A stretch of 64,000 nucleotides of DNA from Phoronis australis (lineage: Eukaryota > Phoronida > Phoronidae): assembly GCA_002633005.1 (NCBI GenBank), contig NMRA01000396.1, positions 359,146 through 423,145 of the forward strand, written 5' to 3'. The position numbers were made by a program, and so were the translations under genes. Numbering within the stretch: the first letter of the stretch is position 1; each line of letters begins with the position of its first letter. This document shows positions 1 to 13,053 of this stretch, piece after piece. The notes under the pieces are model-generated. The model ran no database searches. It had not been told where the DNA came from and was given only the letters and a program-made list of their open reading frames with translations.

Positions 1-1652
1 CTTTAGCATGTGTGGACTGATGATGAAGGTAGGTAAATGTTCCATAGAGACAGGATTGAAAGGTGAGGTTAAAAACTTCAAAATATTTATAATTTATTAT
101 TACGTACACGACCACTGATACTTCTGTCTTCTGATTGGCTGAAATGCAATATAGCTTCCATTATGAGGTGATGATGACTACCTATCCTGGGATCATCACT
201 TTTCATTCATGCCACCCTGGCGATGGATGCTCGTGGTCTGAGGAATTACAGGCTGCTGACACTATAAACCCCTGATCGTGTGAACAAAACATGCAGATGA
301 TGACAGTACATCAGAGCAGGTGAGAACATGCCAATCTTGTAAGAAACGGAAAAATCAAAGGAAAGAAGCATTTTTTCGTCGTATAATAAAACAAATGTTT
401 AAGCTTTGGGACTGAAGGTGAAATTCAAAAATCCTAGGATATCCGTGGTTGGTTGCATGAAGTAGTCCCAAAGGGACTCAACTATGTTCTCTAAATTCTC
501 CTGGCATTTCTGGACTTTCTGTAAACACTGATTGTCTTCTCTTCTGCTCTTTTATCTGCATTGCTATGTTAAGCCTAGAGCTTTTAGTGAGAGAATTAAT
601 TCTATGTTGAGCTTTTAATCTTATTGATTGAAGTTAACAGGGGCCTTTTCATGCCCAAATTTATGGACTTGGTCCTTATCTATTTTCATTGAAATAACGG
701 CTCAATTTTCAAATACGATATTAGACAAAGCAGTACCCACAATAAAGATAAAATTACAACACGAGTGATTGATCCAAGTCTCCAAATGTGCTTGTAATTA
801 AGGGAACATAGTTGAATCCGTATTGGAACTGTTTCAACCAAACAGGAACTGATCTTTTAGGTAGCCTATATAATGGCTGGTTTCTGCAAACACCCCTGGT
901 AACTGCCTAACAGCTGACTGGCCAGACAACTACATGAGTCTGGCTGCACTGGGCTACTGCTTCGCCCTGTCTTTCATATTGTTGCTACCTAGTTGGAACT
1001 AAAAGTTTCTTGGAATTGTGCTGCTGAATTTTCGCTGACCTCGCTAAAATGTTACTTTTATCACTGCTGAGCTATGTTTATTTTCGTTTATGAAGATGTA
1101 CAATGCCTTCATCGATGCTTCTGTCTGTTGTTATTTGTTAAGCACACATGCTTTAATCTTGTGCCTTTTCTCTTATTATTTCAGCTGAAGTGGGCTGCCT
1201 GGGCTGCTGTCTTCTGTTCATTCATTAGTTTCGCCAACTCTCGTTCATCCGAAGATACAAAACAGATGCTCAGTAGTTTCATGTATGTATTTGAAACCAA
1301 TGTAGTGCATGTATTGAATGGTTTATTCAGCATTAATTAACCCTAAATGTAATACAGTACAACACTGTGGAATGTATTATAACACTGCACAAATTTAATT
1401 TAGACAGACATTGCCATGAGAAAACATGCTGATTGAATTTTTTTTTTTTTGATTTCCTTAAATTTTGCTTGCCTTCAGCATAAGAAATGACCAATTAAGT
1501 CTTGTTCACACATATAAAAACTGTACTGAGTTTGTTTTGATATCTTAAAGTATTAGCTTAATTTTTTGTTGGTCATTTTCAGGTTATCCATTTCTGCTGT
1601 TGTCATGTCCTATCTTCAAAACCCAGTTCCAATGACCCCTCCATGGCAGTGA
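1..1652 (+). CDS. WDR83OS: PAT complex subunit Asterix (WDR83OS), 3' part, three exons
   Basis: Join 1-28, 1185-1282, 1583-1652. The first exon enters from outside the window and reads FSMCGLMMK before a GTAGGT donor. The second follows a TTATTTCAG acceptor and contains [17 protein letters not shown]. The third follows TTTTCAG and reads [19 protein letters not shown] and stop. The phases (0, then 2) join perfectly. These blocks match the very conserved C-terminal half of Asterix, a small ER multi-pass protein of about 106 residues that works with CCDC47 as the PAT chaperone complex for membrane-protein insertion (family knowledge). The last 65 or so residues are visible here. The final Q after PPW is an extra residue compared with the vertebrate protein as I remember it. 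The remaining upstream exons lie outside the window. It has no functional link to the downstream receptors. Confidence 0.95.
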
Positions 1653-1966
1653 TGAGGATTACTTGGACCAACAGAGAAACACAGAGAGAGTGTCTTATGA
1701 GGCGTTGGATTGAGCGGACATTAAAATTGTGCAATGTGTCAAAATGAACTTGGAACTATGTGCTCACCTAGAGCAATCATGGGAGTGTGGACACTTCAGA
1801 GACCATGTCATTTTACATCTATATTATTATCATTCTTCATCATGTTTCAAGTATGATCACAGCATGTACTGTCCCTGATTATTTAAAAAATATCCAGAAG
1901 TAATGGGAAAGTAAAGGGCCTTGTTTTTGTGAGAAGTGGGATTCCTAAGCTGTGCTATTTCTGGGA

Positions 1967-1972
1967 AATAAA
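1967..1972 (+). terminator. AATAAA polyadenylation signal of the Asterix gene
   Basis: A canonical AATAAA hexamer lies about 315 bases after the Asterix stop codon, inside sequence that otherwise shows no coding potential. A second AATAAA-containing stretch near 2378 could be an alternative site. Confidence 0.5.
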
Positions 1973-3433
1973 GACACTCCGAGGAGTGTTTCAGTGTTGT
2001 GTAAGATGTATTGGAAAAATTGCCACATGTTGTTGAAATGAAAACTTTTCCTTAATGAATCACTGTTGTGTCTGCTTTAAAGTAATGACCAGGGCACATG
2101 CTTTGCCTCAAGTTGTTTAGTTTGTTTCTGAAAAGGGTCCACACAGGTTTCTAAAAATCTCCCTTGGGAATGTTTTTAAAATTACTTCCCTGAACACTTT
2201 GCACAAGCATGATTGCCAGACCTACCATTTTTCGTTTAAAGGCCGAGTACTTTGTTGCAAATCGTGGAAGCTTAACCCAATGGTGATTTCTTACCTCAGG
2301 ACCTCTACACAGCACAAACTAAGCTAATGATAGACAAAATTATATTAATATTTATTTTTGTTGCACAACTTGACAAAATAAAGTTTTTCTTGTTCTTTCA
2401 TATTGCACTGGAAATAGGAAGGAAATTACCCAAATTTTCTAACGAGCCATCTCCCTTGGACCACTGTGTTTTTTAGGGTATGTAAGCCAGAAATCCGTAG
2501 TTAACAACGTCAGTGCTCAATCAGTGGAAAGTGGAAACGTTGAAATATTTTCCTATTGACCTACTCGCCTCACAGAGGCGCGAAATTATGGCGAGGGAAA
2601 CATACTAAAGCTTGCTTGTTTTGATGCCATTCATCTGATTGGTAGTGTTAAAGGGTGCGTCTTGGTTAGTTAGTTTTAAGGCCATGAATATCGCAATGGA
2701 CACGTAGCAGTTCTAGTTAAACTACACCCCTGTAGAACGACAGGTCATTTTGTCACAGCACTCCTTGCAGTTTATCGTGACAACTTGGACCTGCAACACC
2801 TGAACCAACAATTAAGAAGTTATGAAACTTTCTGTCGGCATGACAATTTTGATCGTTGTGACAACTTGTGTGTGCTCAGTGGTTCTGCCTCTTGGTCTGT
2901 CAATGTATGGCAAGCGAGATTTTGTCGGTCTGTTTTGCGTTTTCAAAAACATTTTACTGTTTTATGAACAAAAAATTGCATGTCCAAATCTACCACTCAG
3001 TCCAAACTATGAGAATTAAATCTGGGGTCATGGTTGTTTGAGCATTCCGGTCAACACGAATTTCCAGTATAAACCCGTGGCGGATTTTTAAGGGGGCCAA
3101 GCTATTAAGGGGCTCATAGCCCTCCCAAACTCTTCCAGATTCCACTTGGAAGTTGGGGGGTGCTAGTGTCTGACCTGTTAAAACCTGACTAACACTCTGC
3201 CCTGCCCCTCCCCCAAACAAAAAATCTTGGATCCCCCTACAACCCCTGAATTGGTCATACATGTAATTAATCCACACTGATCGCCAGGTTACCGGCCACT
3301 TCTTCCGTGATCGCCAGAATTCTTAACCCAGGTCGTCTCGATGTTTGCCCATTTTTCCATCGAAGAGATTTTGTAGCTAGTAGGGGTGGCCTTTGGGTGC
3401 CTTGAGCTATACTTAACATATAGTTTATTTCAT

Positions 3434-3545
3434 GGGCGGCGCAGCACTGAAAAAAGTGGGGGGCTAAAGCCCCCTCNAGCCCAGCACTGAAAAACGTGGG
3501 GGACTATACCCCCCACCGCTCCCAGCCCCCTATGTTGCGCCGCCC
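3434..3545. repeat. Hairpin repeat with 10-bp inverted ends GGGCGGCGCA/TGCGCCGCCC
   Basis: The ends are perfect inverted repeats. Inside, a CAGCACTGAAAAA-GTGGGG block occurs twice in direct orientation, around 3441 and 3482. The layout is that of a small non-autonomous inverted-repeat element. No family is assigned. Confidence 0.5.
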
Positions 3546-4278
3546 AAGCATTATGGTTAATTGTCCACGAAATCCTTGCCCTGTTTGGTAGCAGTTGACA
3601 ATCATTGGCACTCGTCACTTGATGTACATGTAGGGCTCTGCGCATTGTTCCAATTCCGGCTATTCCAATTTCGACAGTCTCTTGGTCAGTAAAGGAAAAT
3701 CCTCGTTTTGGGATGCGATCGGTAGGTGTTGTTCACAACTGTTTTCTTATTCATTAGAGTACAAAAGCGTAGGATATATGCTAAATGTCTAGGCTAGGAT
3801 TTAGTCATGCTTGCAAGTGCCCCATTGACTTAAACTTTGTGATCCTCTTCGTACTAGGTTTATCGAACGATCGAAGAAAAATAGATAGTTATTTGAAAAA
3901 ATCAACTGTCTGAATAGTTTAATGTGGAAACACTAAGTAAACATGTTCAGTATTTTGCTATTTCGCATAGCCTTTCAACGTCAAAAACCGTTGATTTACT
4001 GTTGCAGCGTCTTATGTCTTCCTGATATGGACCATAAACTTCCGCAGTTTTCAATATCTCAAACTTCAGCTGGGAAATTGATCGACAGTTGAACAACTGA
4101 CTTATCAACCGTGAAGAACTAATATTGGAGCAGCTCCACCTTTAGTTTACCAAAAATAACTTTTAGTGATATAGATCCTCCGAAATCGGTTTCATCTTGC
4201 TTGTTGCTTCTCATATTATGGTTTCTAGGCTAGAGAAGACTAATTTACAGGCCGTTGTTGCCCAACTAGACGAGGCTC

Positions 4279-4358
4279 GTTCCAACAGAATTGACTTAAT
4301 TAGCTAAGACAAATCTTAAATTTAAGTCAAAAATGAACTTAAGTCAGTTTCTTGGAAC
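4279..4358. repeat. Short palindromic (MITE-like) repeat
   Basis: GTTCCAACAGAATTGACTTAA at the left is mirrored at the right by an imperfect inverted copy ending in TTGGAAC, around a core that repeats TTAAGTC in both orientations. The size, about 80 bp, is compatible with a foldback element. Confidence 0.4.
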
Positions 4359-5924
4359 AGGCCCCAGACCTGCCTGTGGTACGGGAGTCAATCTACTTTC
4401 AGCCATCAAAGGCCGTCAGGGAAATTCCAAGTTCATTATAACAAGTTTCGAACAATACAAATTAAACATAAAATAGCGATGACGTTGCCTAGAAAAACCA
4501 AACAGGCCTGTGTTGAAACTTAACTTTTAATCCGTGTACTAAGGTAAGGATGGAGGTATTTCGGCAAACCTCCACTTGAATAAAACTGACTTTGTACAAA
4601 TTTGTGCTGGCGTATTACTCAGCGTGATTGGCTTCATGCTCCGGCACACATTCGGTAAATACGGAAGTGCTTGGGGACGACTTCACTTGATGACCACTTA
4701 TATGGGGCTGCTTATAGCTTTTCGACTGGATCAATGTTAATAAAGTTCAAGCAAAAAGAGGCCCGAAAATTATGTTTCCTAGAAATTATTATTTTCACAA
4801 AAATACCAGTTAACTGAAATTGAATTTTTCAATCCATTGGGATTTCGAAAGTGCATATTGTCATGGGCTGAAAATAAACAGTGCAGTGTCTTGATGAAAC
4901 GGTTGTGAAATAACTTCTCGAAGGTTGACATCTACCAGTAACCTCGCTGCCCGAGCATGCGTTTATCCGGCCTGACACGATCACATCACAGAAACAAAAT
5001 TTTGGTTTGACATCAGGGCACGGTGTCTAATTTTTGCAAACCATGGAGTACTTGCACAAATGTATTACAGAAATGTCAAAAATAGTTTCGAGCTAAACGG
5101 TTTGAGTAGAAAGGATTATAAAATTTATCTAGCAACATTTTGTTGGTCAAACTACATAACTTACATACTAAAAGGCGAATGCGTCAGTGCTTTTCAATGC
5201 AACTTGATTATTTTTATTTGCCAAACAAACTCTAGTGTTGATTTAGTAGATTCGTATCATGTTTCAGGCTCAGCCGAAGGCACACCCGAGTGTCATTTCC
5301 CAATATTGTACCAGGAAGTAAAACGTACGGCAAATGAATACAGCAAAAGCATAGTTTTACTTTCTTCATTACAGACGGTAAACATGCAGACGTCTACGGT
5401 GATTATACCAACCCATTCACTCTGACTATTCTATCAAAAAGGCTACACGATTCAGTAACAATGAGCAGGCCTATTGCCTCGCGCTCATTTCAAAAGACGC
5501 CTAAGGTGCAATATCAGGTACATGTGCCGAACGAGGATTGGTTGAATTCGATAAGAACAACGGAGTTTAGTATTCTTTTAAACTCACGTAAGGTATTAAC
5601 CGGTTAACCCGGATAAACTGTCTGTCATTAGACCGCCAGGAGGCTTTTCACTGCTTCCCTTGCTCAGAACTATTCAGGAAGCAAGACAACCTCCTGATGT
5701 GATCGAGGACTGGGTGTAAGCGTGGTTTACTGATTAGACGGCACAACTCCGCCTGGCTCTTACAGTGCTCAAGCTCCAAGTAAGTGCAGTGTTGGACTCA
5801 GTAAGTGGTGTCCTTTCAGGCAAATTTCGTTAACGGCCGTTCAGTGGTACATTTATACGCCTTTGCCAAACTGCGATAATTTTGTCCATAAACATGCACG
5901 GGGATGTGATGAATTTTAATATTA

Positions 5925-8900
5925 TTTTTTGAAAAGAACTTAAAGGAGGCTAGATATTTTTTTTTTCTTTTTTATGGCTGTATACATGTACGTGCGAATT
6001 TTGTTTAGCGAAATATGCAGTAGCTGCTCTGAACAAATCTTGATGCCAAACTGGGCGCCGGGACTACACCAACTCTCAAAGTATCTTTAAATAATAGTTG
6101 GTATTAAATGTTACGGAACAAAATATCTGTCTCCCGGTCGACAATAAACGGTGCAACAATCGCCATCGACATCCATGGTCACAATGGCCGATTTCATAAA
6201 GGTGGTTTAAAGTTAAACCTGTTTAAACTGGATTTAGACCAGGTTTAAATTTAATCTGCATTCCATAAAAGTGGTTTAACTTTTAAACCAGTAGTTTAGT
6301 AAAACCTGGTTAAACTCCAGTTTAGACCTGGTCTAAGTCAGTTCTTCATTTCACCAGCAGGGACATATTCTTAAGACCTGTATTATATACTTAGACTTTT
6401 CGGTCACTCCCAGGTTAAAAACTGTTAAACATGGCAGACTTGAACGTTATAGATGCAACAGAAAAGATGTCCGTGCGGCGTGCAATTACGACAGTTTTGA
6501 GCGAGAATGGATTATTTCCAATTTTTAGTTTTACAACGGCACAATGAGATCAAACGTAGCAGGGGGTCGGGTCAAAGATTTGTTTAAAAAAGGAGGTCAA
6601 AGTCAACAACTTTAAAACTATGGATTTGATATCCGTATCTATAAAATCAAGGAAAAAGGGGGGTCTAGACCCCTTGACCCCCTGGATCCCCGGCCTATGA
6701 GCAGACCGGTGTTGCAGGGTGTCCGTCAAATTCAGAATACGACTGGTCGACCAGGGCGTCATAATTGTGAGCACTACGGGTTTAACTAAAGAAGGCATCT
6801 TCTGACATTTCTGAGTTCAACTGATGAAATTTTGCCAACTCCATGGATCCTTGCCGGTTACTACTTGAGGGATTGTGGGGGGGGGGGGCAAAAGGTGCAC
6901 CAACTGAGAATTTACTAATAGGCTCCAAAATGGTGTTTTGTAACTTATAAGCGTACTTGCAGTGGAAGTCGAGTATTGGAAGCAACACGATTGTAGAGCG
7001 TGGTTTGTATACTGTGCCTTGCGTACTCATTGTAATCCAACACCAGCCTTTATATATTTTACTTACAGTAGATCGCTCGAGTAAGATTACATCTCCTCTC
7101 GTGCGAGCTAATCCGGCGTTGGCATAAGAGCCGGAGTCCGCTCAAAAATACATCGGCAAAGAGATAATTTACGAGAAAGGGGAGCAGAAGAAATGATGTG
7201 CAGTTATGAAAGCATAAGTGGTAGTTTGGGTGCGGACTAACGAAATGTTGTCCATTTCTATGACAATATTTGTCATTCAATTGCTGGTGAGCCGACCCGT
7301 GGACCAGACGGTCTCGCCACCTGGTGACTGCTTAAGAACGGCTTGAGTTCCAATAGCAACACCTACTGGCTGTGCCTCTGGAAACTTAGGAGAAAGGAAT
7401 GGACTGGATTTGAAAACAAGGGAATAAAATGTTAAAAGTGACACAAAATGTCCAGTTTTGTTGACAAGTGAAAGAACAGTTCGGCTGAATAAGATAAGGA
7501 GTTTGTGAAAATGTCTTTTTTTAGATTTCCCACGCGGGTTGTGAGGTAAGTGACGTGGGTTTAGTAGCTAAAATGGCACGATTTCAACTTATGCTTTCAT
7601 GCTCATGCTTTCATGCCGTGCCCCTGGTGTCAATTGTTTATGACGTTTGCCTTTATATCTTAGGAGCTCATTGGTTTAGTCTTATGAAATTTTGCAAACA
7701 GCTGTGTTTTACAGAGCCAAAGCAACCTTCTCAATTCAGAAGGGCTACTGCATTTTGTGTCATTTAATAGCCATTTTTATGATAATTAAACAATCATAGA
7801 AGCATAGCGTTTGCGGTGCTATCGTAGGCACATTTCGTTGCTCTTGTTAATTTATGAAATTCATTTAATGTTCAAATAATTGCCGCTCGAAAGTACGGGA
7901 AAGTAATTGAATTTGCCTGCGGGGAACACCATTACAGGCCTACGGCGCTCGCCGGCGCAAATATGGAGTCAGCGGCATGACAGAAACAACCCATAGCTTC
8001 ATTATTGGGATCGAGTCACGTTTTATGCTGTACTTAAAATAGACAGTGCAATATATCAAATACTTATTTTAGTCTATTATATGTTGAATGTATTGTACCC
8101 GTATTAAAATACCAACCATTTATAACAAAATACTTTTAAATTGAAAAACGCTTCATCGTTTTAAGATAAACAGACATCGTACTGTGCGAGAATTATTTTT
8201 GTGTCAGAAATAACACAGAAACATGATAGATTTATTCAAGGTGGCAATAAAGATGATGAGATGCAATTTCCATAGCATGATTCAAGCGAGGGTTTTCAAA
8301 AAAAAAGATTAACGGGTGCATCTGTATTTTATGCCTAATGTACCAAAACGAGGGAGTCGTATGTCTGCGTCACACAAAGCATTGAAATGGGCTCATAGTT
8401 CAAGTTTTTCCTTATTCAATGTTTTATATAAGCCGATCGTGATAAACCATGTTCTCGTGACTAAAACATCATCAACTTTCTTCCCAGATTTAGGATTATT
8501 TGCACCCGTCTACACTAGCAAGGATTAAACTCAGAGTTACTGCAGGTGATGTTTTGATGCTTTTGGCAACGCTATCAAATTCTAACACACTGTTTTGGCA
8601 ACCACGACCGAACTTGAGTTTGTTGATGTTTAGTGAAGAGTTTGGCATCCAGTTTCTTAATAACTATTTACGCTTGCAACANGTGTAGCTAGCTGACGAG
8701 GTATGATATGCTACGTATTTCGATTTAAACGAAGATCACAAACTCGTTTTGTGTTTTCTGCGACTTTTTACCCTTTGAAAAGAAAACCTGTCAGTGTCAA
8801 GTCTCAAACAACTCTCTTATACATCTGACATGACAAATGATGGGCTGAATAGTTTTTAATTTTGGAAATGAAGTAGAAGAAGTTTGTGCAGTATGAAAAT

Positions 8901-11900
8901 AATGAATCACCCTGAGTTCATGTTGCATGTTTGAGACATCTCAACTCAGTTCAGCTTTTCCAATGAGTAGTTTATTCCCGCTGGACAGGCTCACATTACG
9001 TCACAAGTATAAAAAGTTATTGAGCGATTGGGTCTTCTTTGCAGCAGCCTCTTCCAAGCTTGTCGGTACGCAAGCTGCCCTTTTGAACACTGAAAAAACA
9101 CGCGATTTCCCGCTGCTGGCTAAAATGGTTAATATTCATCCACCTCCACAAACTTTACCAAACAGTATTCAAACATGGGCGCACCCAGGGGGTGCTCGCG
9201 CGATCCCCCCCAATTTGGCGAATTGGGCAATAGGTCCGCCTCAGCGAAACGTCCGATTAAACTAGACAAAAGTCCACAAAATCCACTGGAAGTCGGCGCG
9301 AATGCACAATTCCTGGGCCTGAACATGCATGTAGTGGCTCTGTTTTTTTTTAGTCCTCGTTAATTTCCTCCAGTAAAAGGTCCGCATATCGAAAAATTCG
9401 ACCTCCCCCTATATTTTAGGCTGCGTGCGCGCATGTCAAATGATCAATCAAACGTCAGCAAAGTAACTCGTTAGGTCGTGCTTGCTAAGCGGTCCACACT
9501 GGCAAACTTTTGCTTCAGTGCCAACAAAAGGGTTGCCAATGTGGATTGGGCTTTATCAGATTTCTTTCTTATCGTTATGAGCAATGTTTTGCGCCTGTCA
9601 CTAACATGTCACTTCCAGCCACCTAGTGTGCTGTCTCAGTGTTTTAAAATGGGTCGACAGCGTTGTTCGACAAATTGACCCATTATGGTGTGCAATTAAG
9701 AAGCGGTTATGACCAAAAAATGGAAAAGAAATTGTTTGTTAATGAGCTCACTATCTCGCATAAGCCCATGATTAGATTATTTTCTGAGGAAATCTTTGCT
9801 TTAGTTGCTTTGGAGCTTTCCTGATATATAGTCGATAACTATTGGGAAACTTTCAGGGGCCACGTCTCAAGTCATTGACACGTAAAACTTTTAACACATT
9901 GTTATTGCTGAACTTGGTCAGCAGGTGCATATATATATAGGGCCTAATTGAATGGCGGTCACGCCATGTCTTGTCTTGAATATCGGTGGCATTCAAATTC
10001 AAGCACAAGGACAATGCTGTCCAGCTGATCAATTAATGTCACTGTACAAAAGAACAACGCTAACTGAGGGTTAAATTATATTATGCATGGAAATGTCGAG
10101 ATCCCAACTCTACATTTACATGTATGTTATGTTAATAGTTATCCGATTAAACCAATCATTACATGTAGTTGCAACCTAATTAACGTTCGGAGGTACATGT
10201 GTAGCAGACAGAAAATATTAACGCGAACCTCAGGGTCTTCAAATTGGCTCATATCGGAGGCTCTGAAGGTCATTTAGAAAAAAATGCGCGCAATCTCTTA
10301 CACGTTTGTACCAGACGTTAGCATGACGCTCAGGCGGGCCCATTGCATGGATCACCTGGAACCATTTTATGCTTTATTGGTATTGTTAGTTAAAACTGAG
10401 CTGAGGCGCCAGAGACCTGACTCAAAAGTGTGCCCCAGTGGGACTCTAATTCTTGACCTTTAGTAAAGGAAGTGGACACTTATTGCCACTAGGCCATATT
10501 GTATGCTCTGTGGGTTAATTGAACTTTAGCCTTGTTTTCTGAAATTTAAAGCTTGCAACATGGGCTTACGTTTTAATACACCTGACATGTGAATTTATGA
10601 GAGTACAACATCTTTAAAGATAAATTTTCACCAAGGAAAAAACTCGATCAACAAGTCCCAGCAATATCTCATGTTGATTGTTTTCGAACATTTTGGAATA
10701 GTTACATAATACATTTTGTAGTATTTTGATTTTACGTATGCTGAATAACCAGCATTTTTTAATTTAAATTTATGAAAATTGTCCAATATAATTTAAACGA
10801 TGCAACTGTTTGCACTTTGTCGCAAAGTGTCGCAGAACATCAAATCAGCACTACTGACGTAAAAAGCCGGGAACATGGGTGAGAGTGTTCCCCACTCATG
10901 AATATGGGGAGCAACATGACGGGAGATCGACCTCAGTGGCAACGCATCGACTTACGTATCCCTCCTGTCAAGAAACGTTATTCAACATAGCGCATGCCTT
11001 TCACCGACATGATGTGAATGTGTGTTAAACTGTTATGATTTTTCTGACCACGTATTCCTGTAAATAATGGAGAAATCGTGCACTGTAACTCGACACGAAT
11101 GTTATTGTAATTACTAAGACCTGGTTTAGGATTTGACACGTGTATGACTAATTCTCTTAATTTCACATAATTCGGTTCGAGGTCACTCGTCAAACATTAA
11201 CTTGAAAAAATAGTGCGTGCATGAGGCTGAAGGACTGTCTACCTGTCGGGGGATGGGTCTTGTTTTGTGTTTTTTTTTTAATGTATAAGACTGCAGCCTT
11301 GACTGTTCGCGCTGTGGTAGACCTAGTAGACGTCGACAAATCTTGGTGAAATATCTTCTTGTTCAAAACTGTAGGCTATTTCAGTTTTACACGTTGCGTA
11401 ATTTTTGTATATATTCATATCTGCATTTTCTTTGTCATGATACATGTATATGACTTTGTATCTCACCTGTGCGTTTTTTGATTTAACATCAACTTGGTTT
11501 GGAAAAGCTACGAAGTTAGATTTTAACATCTAACATGTGAGAAATTTAATTTTCCTGACCCAGCTTAACGTGAGCGCTATTTATATCTTACATGACGTGT
11601 ATTTTACTGTCGAATGGCTTGGTCTAGTGCAATTGTATAAAAACTATGACCTAATTCTAGCAGATACTTAAATATGGCTTTATTCATTGTTGAAACAGGA
11701 AGCTCTCGTTCACAATTCCCCAGCTCCATTGTATTCCAGCATCATGTGGAAGGCATGGCAATGTCATCTTCTATCCCGTGAAACTCAAACATGCGTTTTG
11801 AAGATCACGTAGTAGGTAATACGATCTATCAACAGAGGAGTGCCAAGCACATGTACCTAAATGCCTATGGGAAAAAACAAGGTCTGAGCACTGGCATTTC

Positions 11901-12056
11901 CTGCATCGAGTCTTGTATGCGCCGTCAGTTTGGTTGTGAGACCATTGACTGGAGGTAATTTGTGACCAAATTTCAATTGCGTAAAAATAAGCGACTTGTT
12001 ACCTTTCGAATGTCAGAACTCTTACCTGTCAAGTACGCTCTCTTCATGTATTTGCA
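5925..12056. other. Upstream region of TLR-A without recognised coding sequence
   Basis: 5925-8230 aligns in pieces with 41820-45000 of unit B. About 8230-11970 has no counterpart there, because homology resumes only about 80 bases before the TLR start. The open frames inside are short and without domains. A palindromic stretch rich in GGTTTAAA/TTTAAACC motifs lies at about 6188-6345. An ambiguous base is at 8682. Any 5' non-coding exon or promoter of TLR-A must be in or before this interval, but I cannot place it. Confidence 0.4.
6188..6345. repeat. TTTAAACC-rich palindromic repeat
   Basis: GGTTTAAA, TTTAAACTGG, ACCAGGTTTAAA, TTTTAAACCAG, CCTGGTTAAACT and CCAGTTTAGACC occur in both orientations within about 160 bp. 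This gives a complex foldback structure, probably a DNA-transposon or MITE remnant. It is located near the left edge of unit A. Confidence 0.4.
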
Positions 12057-12065
12057 GGTTCAAGG
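12038..12065 (+). promoter_or_regulatory. Conserved 3' splice acceptor and 5' UTR end of TLR-A
   Basis: A pyrimidine-rich tract ending TTTGCAG lies 9 bases before the ATG. The same layout occurs in unit B (acceptor ending at 45091, ATG at 45100). About 80 bases before the ATG are conserved between the units, unlike more distant sequence. This suggests a spliced non-coding first exon farther upstream, which I did not find. Confidence 0.5.
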
Positions 12066-13053
12066 ATGCTTCGTTTGGATTACCTTATCTCGGTGCTGTG
12101 GGTGTCAGTGGCTCTCATCCAAACAGCTCTTGGTGGCCATGTAACGGAGTCAGTGGTTTGTGGTGCGCCCAGCGGCTGCACGTGCCAAGGATCAAATGGT
12201 GTTATAACAATGGTGTCGTGTATTGGTCTTGGCTTGGGTGCCTTCCCAAATTTACCAAAAACTGTTATTAGAATAGATTTATCAAACAATGACATTACAA
12301 ACATCTCCAAAAGTGATATTGGCGTGTACTCGTCATTAACGGACATAAATCTATCTAAGAATGATTTAAATTTTCTGGGTGATGACGTTTTTGTTGACGC
12401 GGGTAATTTGAAGAAACTGAATCTCTCGGAAAATCCGTTGTTCTTGAGAAATTGTTCAGTGTTTTCGCCGCTGAAAAAACTTGAAGTGCTGTCACTTAAA
12501 TACACCGACACAGATCAGAATTGCATTAAGCAGATTGGATCGAGTTCACCTTCCCTTCACTTCTTTGCTGGGCGTGTTTCGAACATCAGAGTTGTCATGT
12601 CCCACTTAAGGAATTTGCGAACCCTCGATGTGGAGCGTAGCTATCTGCAGACACTATCAGTGAACGATTTCACGACCAATAATTCTTTGATCCTGGAAAG
12701 ATTGTCTCTTCGTGAAACTGGACTAAAGACAATTATGCCAAATACATTTTCCAAACTAAAAAACTTAACCTTCCTGGACCTTTCCTGCAACGAAGATTTG
12801 ACGTTTAAAGGAGCAATGAAGGGTCTGGAAGGAATCAACGAAACTTCAATTCGTTCCCTAATCCTTGACAGCGTCAACATGCGAGATAGTATAAAGTATA
12901 CGTTGCCAGCCACGAGAAGAGACTTCGCATCTCTAAAAGGAACACATATAAAACATCTCAGTATTCGATATAATAAGATTGTGCCATATGCTGGAACTGT
13001 GCTCTTCTATTTACCTGACTTGGAATACATTAACTTGGATGGAAACTACATAG
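12066..13053 (+). CDS. TLR-A exon 1: signal peptide, LRRNT, N-terminal LRRs
   Basis: Residues 1-329 plus the first base of codon 330. It begins MLRLDYLISVLWVSVAL, a hydrophobic signal sequence. A CxCx11C LRRNT and repeats of the LxxLxLSxNxL type follow, for example LKKLNLSENPL and LTFLDLSCNEDL. The exon ends ATAG|GTAAG (phase 1). The ATG is the first in frame after a conserved splice acceptor. N-glycosylation sequons such as NCS, NNS, NLT and NET are frequent, as expected of an ectodomain. Confidence 0.92.

Larger units (their letters stand above)
1653..5924. other. Asterix 3' UTR and intergenic sequence without recognised gene
   Basis: After the Asterix 3' UTR I see no splice-consistent coding sequence on either strand. 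Short open frames (for example 5060-5425) have no recognisable domain and no counterpart in the duplicated unit. The stretch contains two hairpin-type repeats, listed separately, and one ambiguous base at 3477. Confidence 0.5.

Noticed and set aside
5060-5425. 121-codon frame
   Set aside because: No recognisable domain, no splice or polyadenylation context, and outside the conserved units; probably chance.
12080-12511. 143-codon minus-strand frame
   Set aside because: Antisense shadow of TLR-A exon 1, rich in Ser/Phe as expected from reversed LRR codons.
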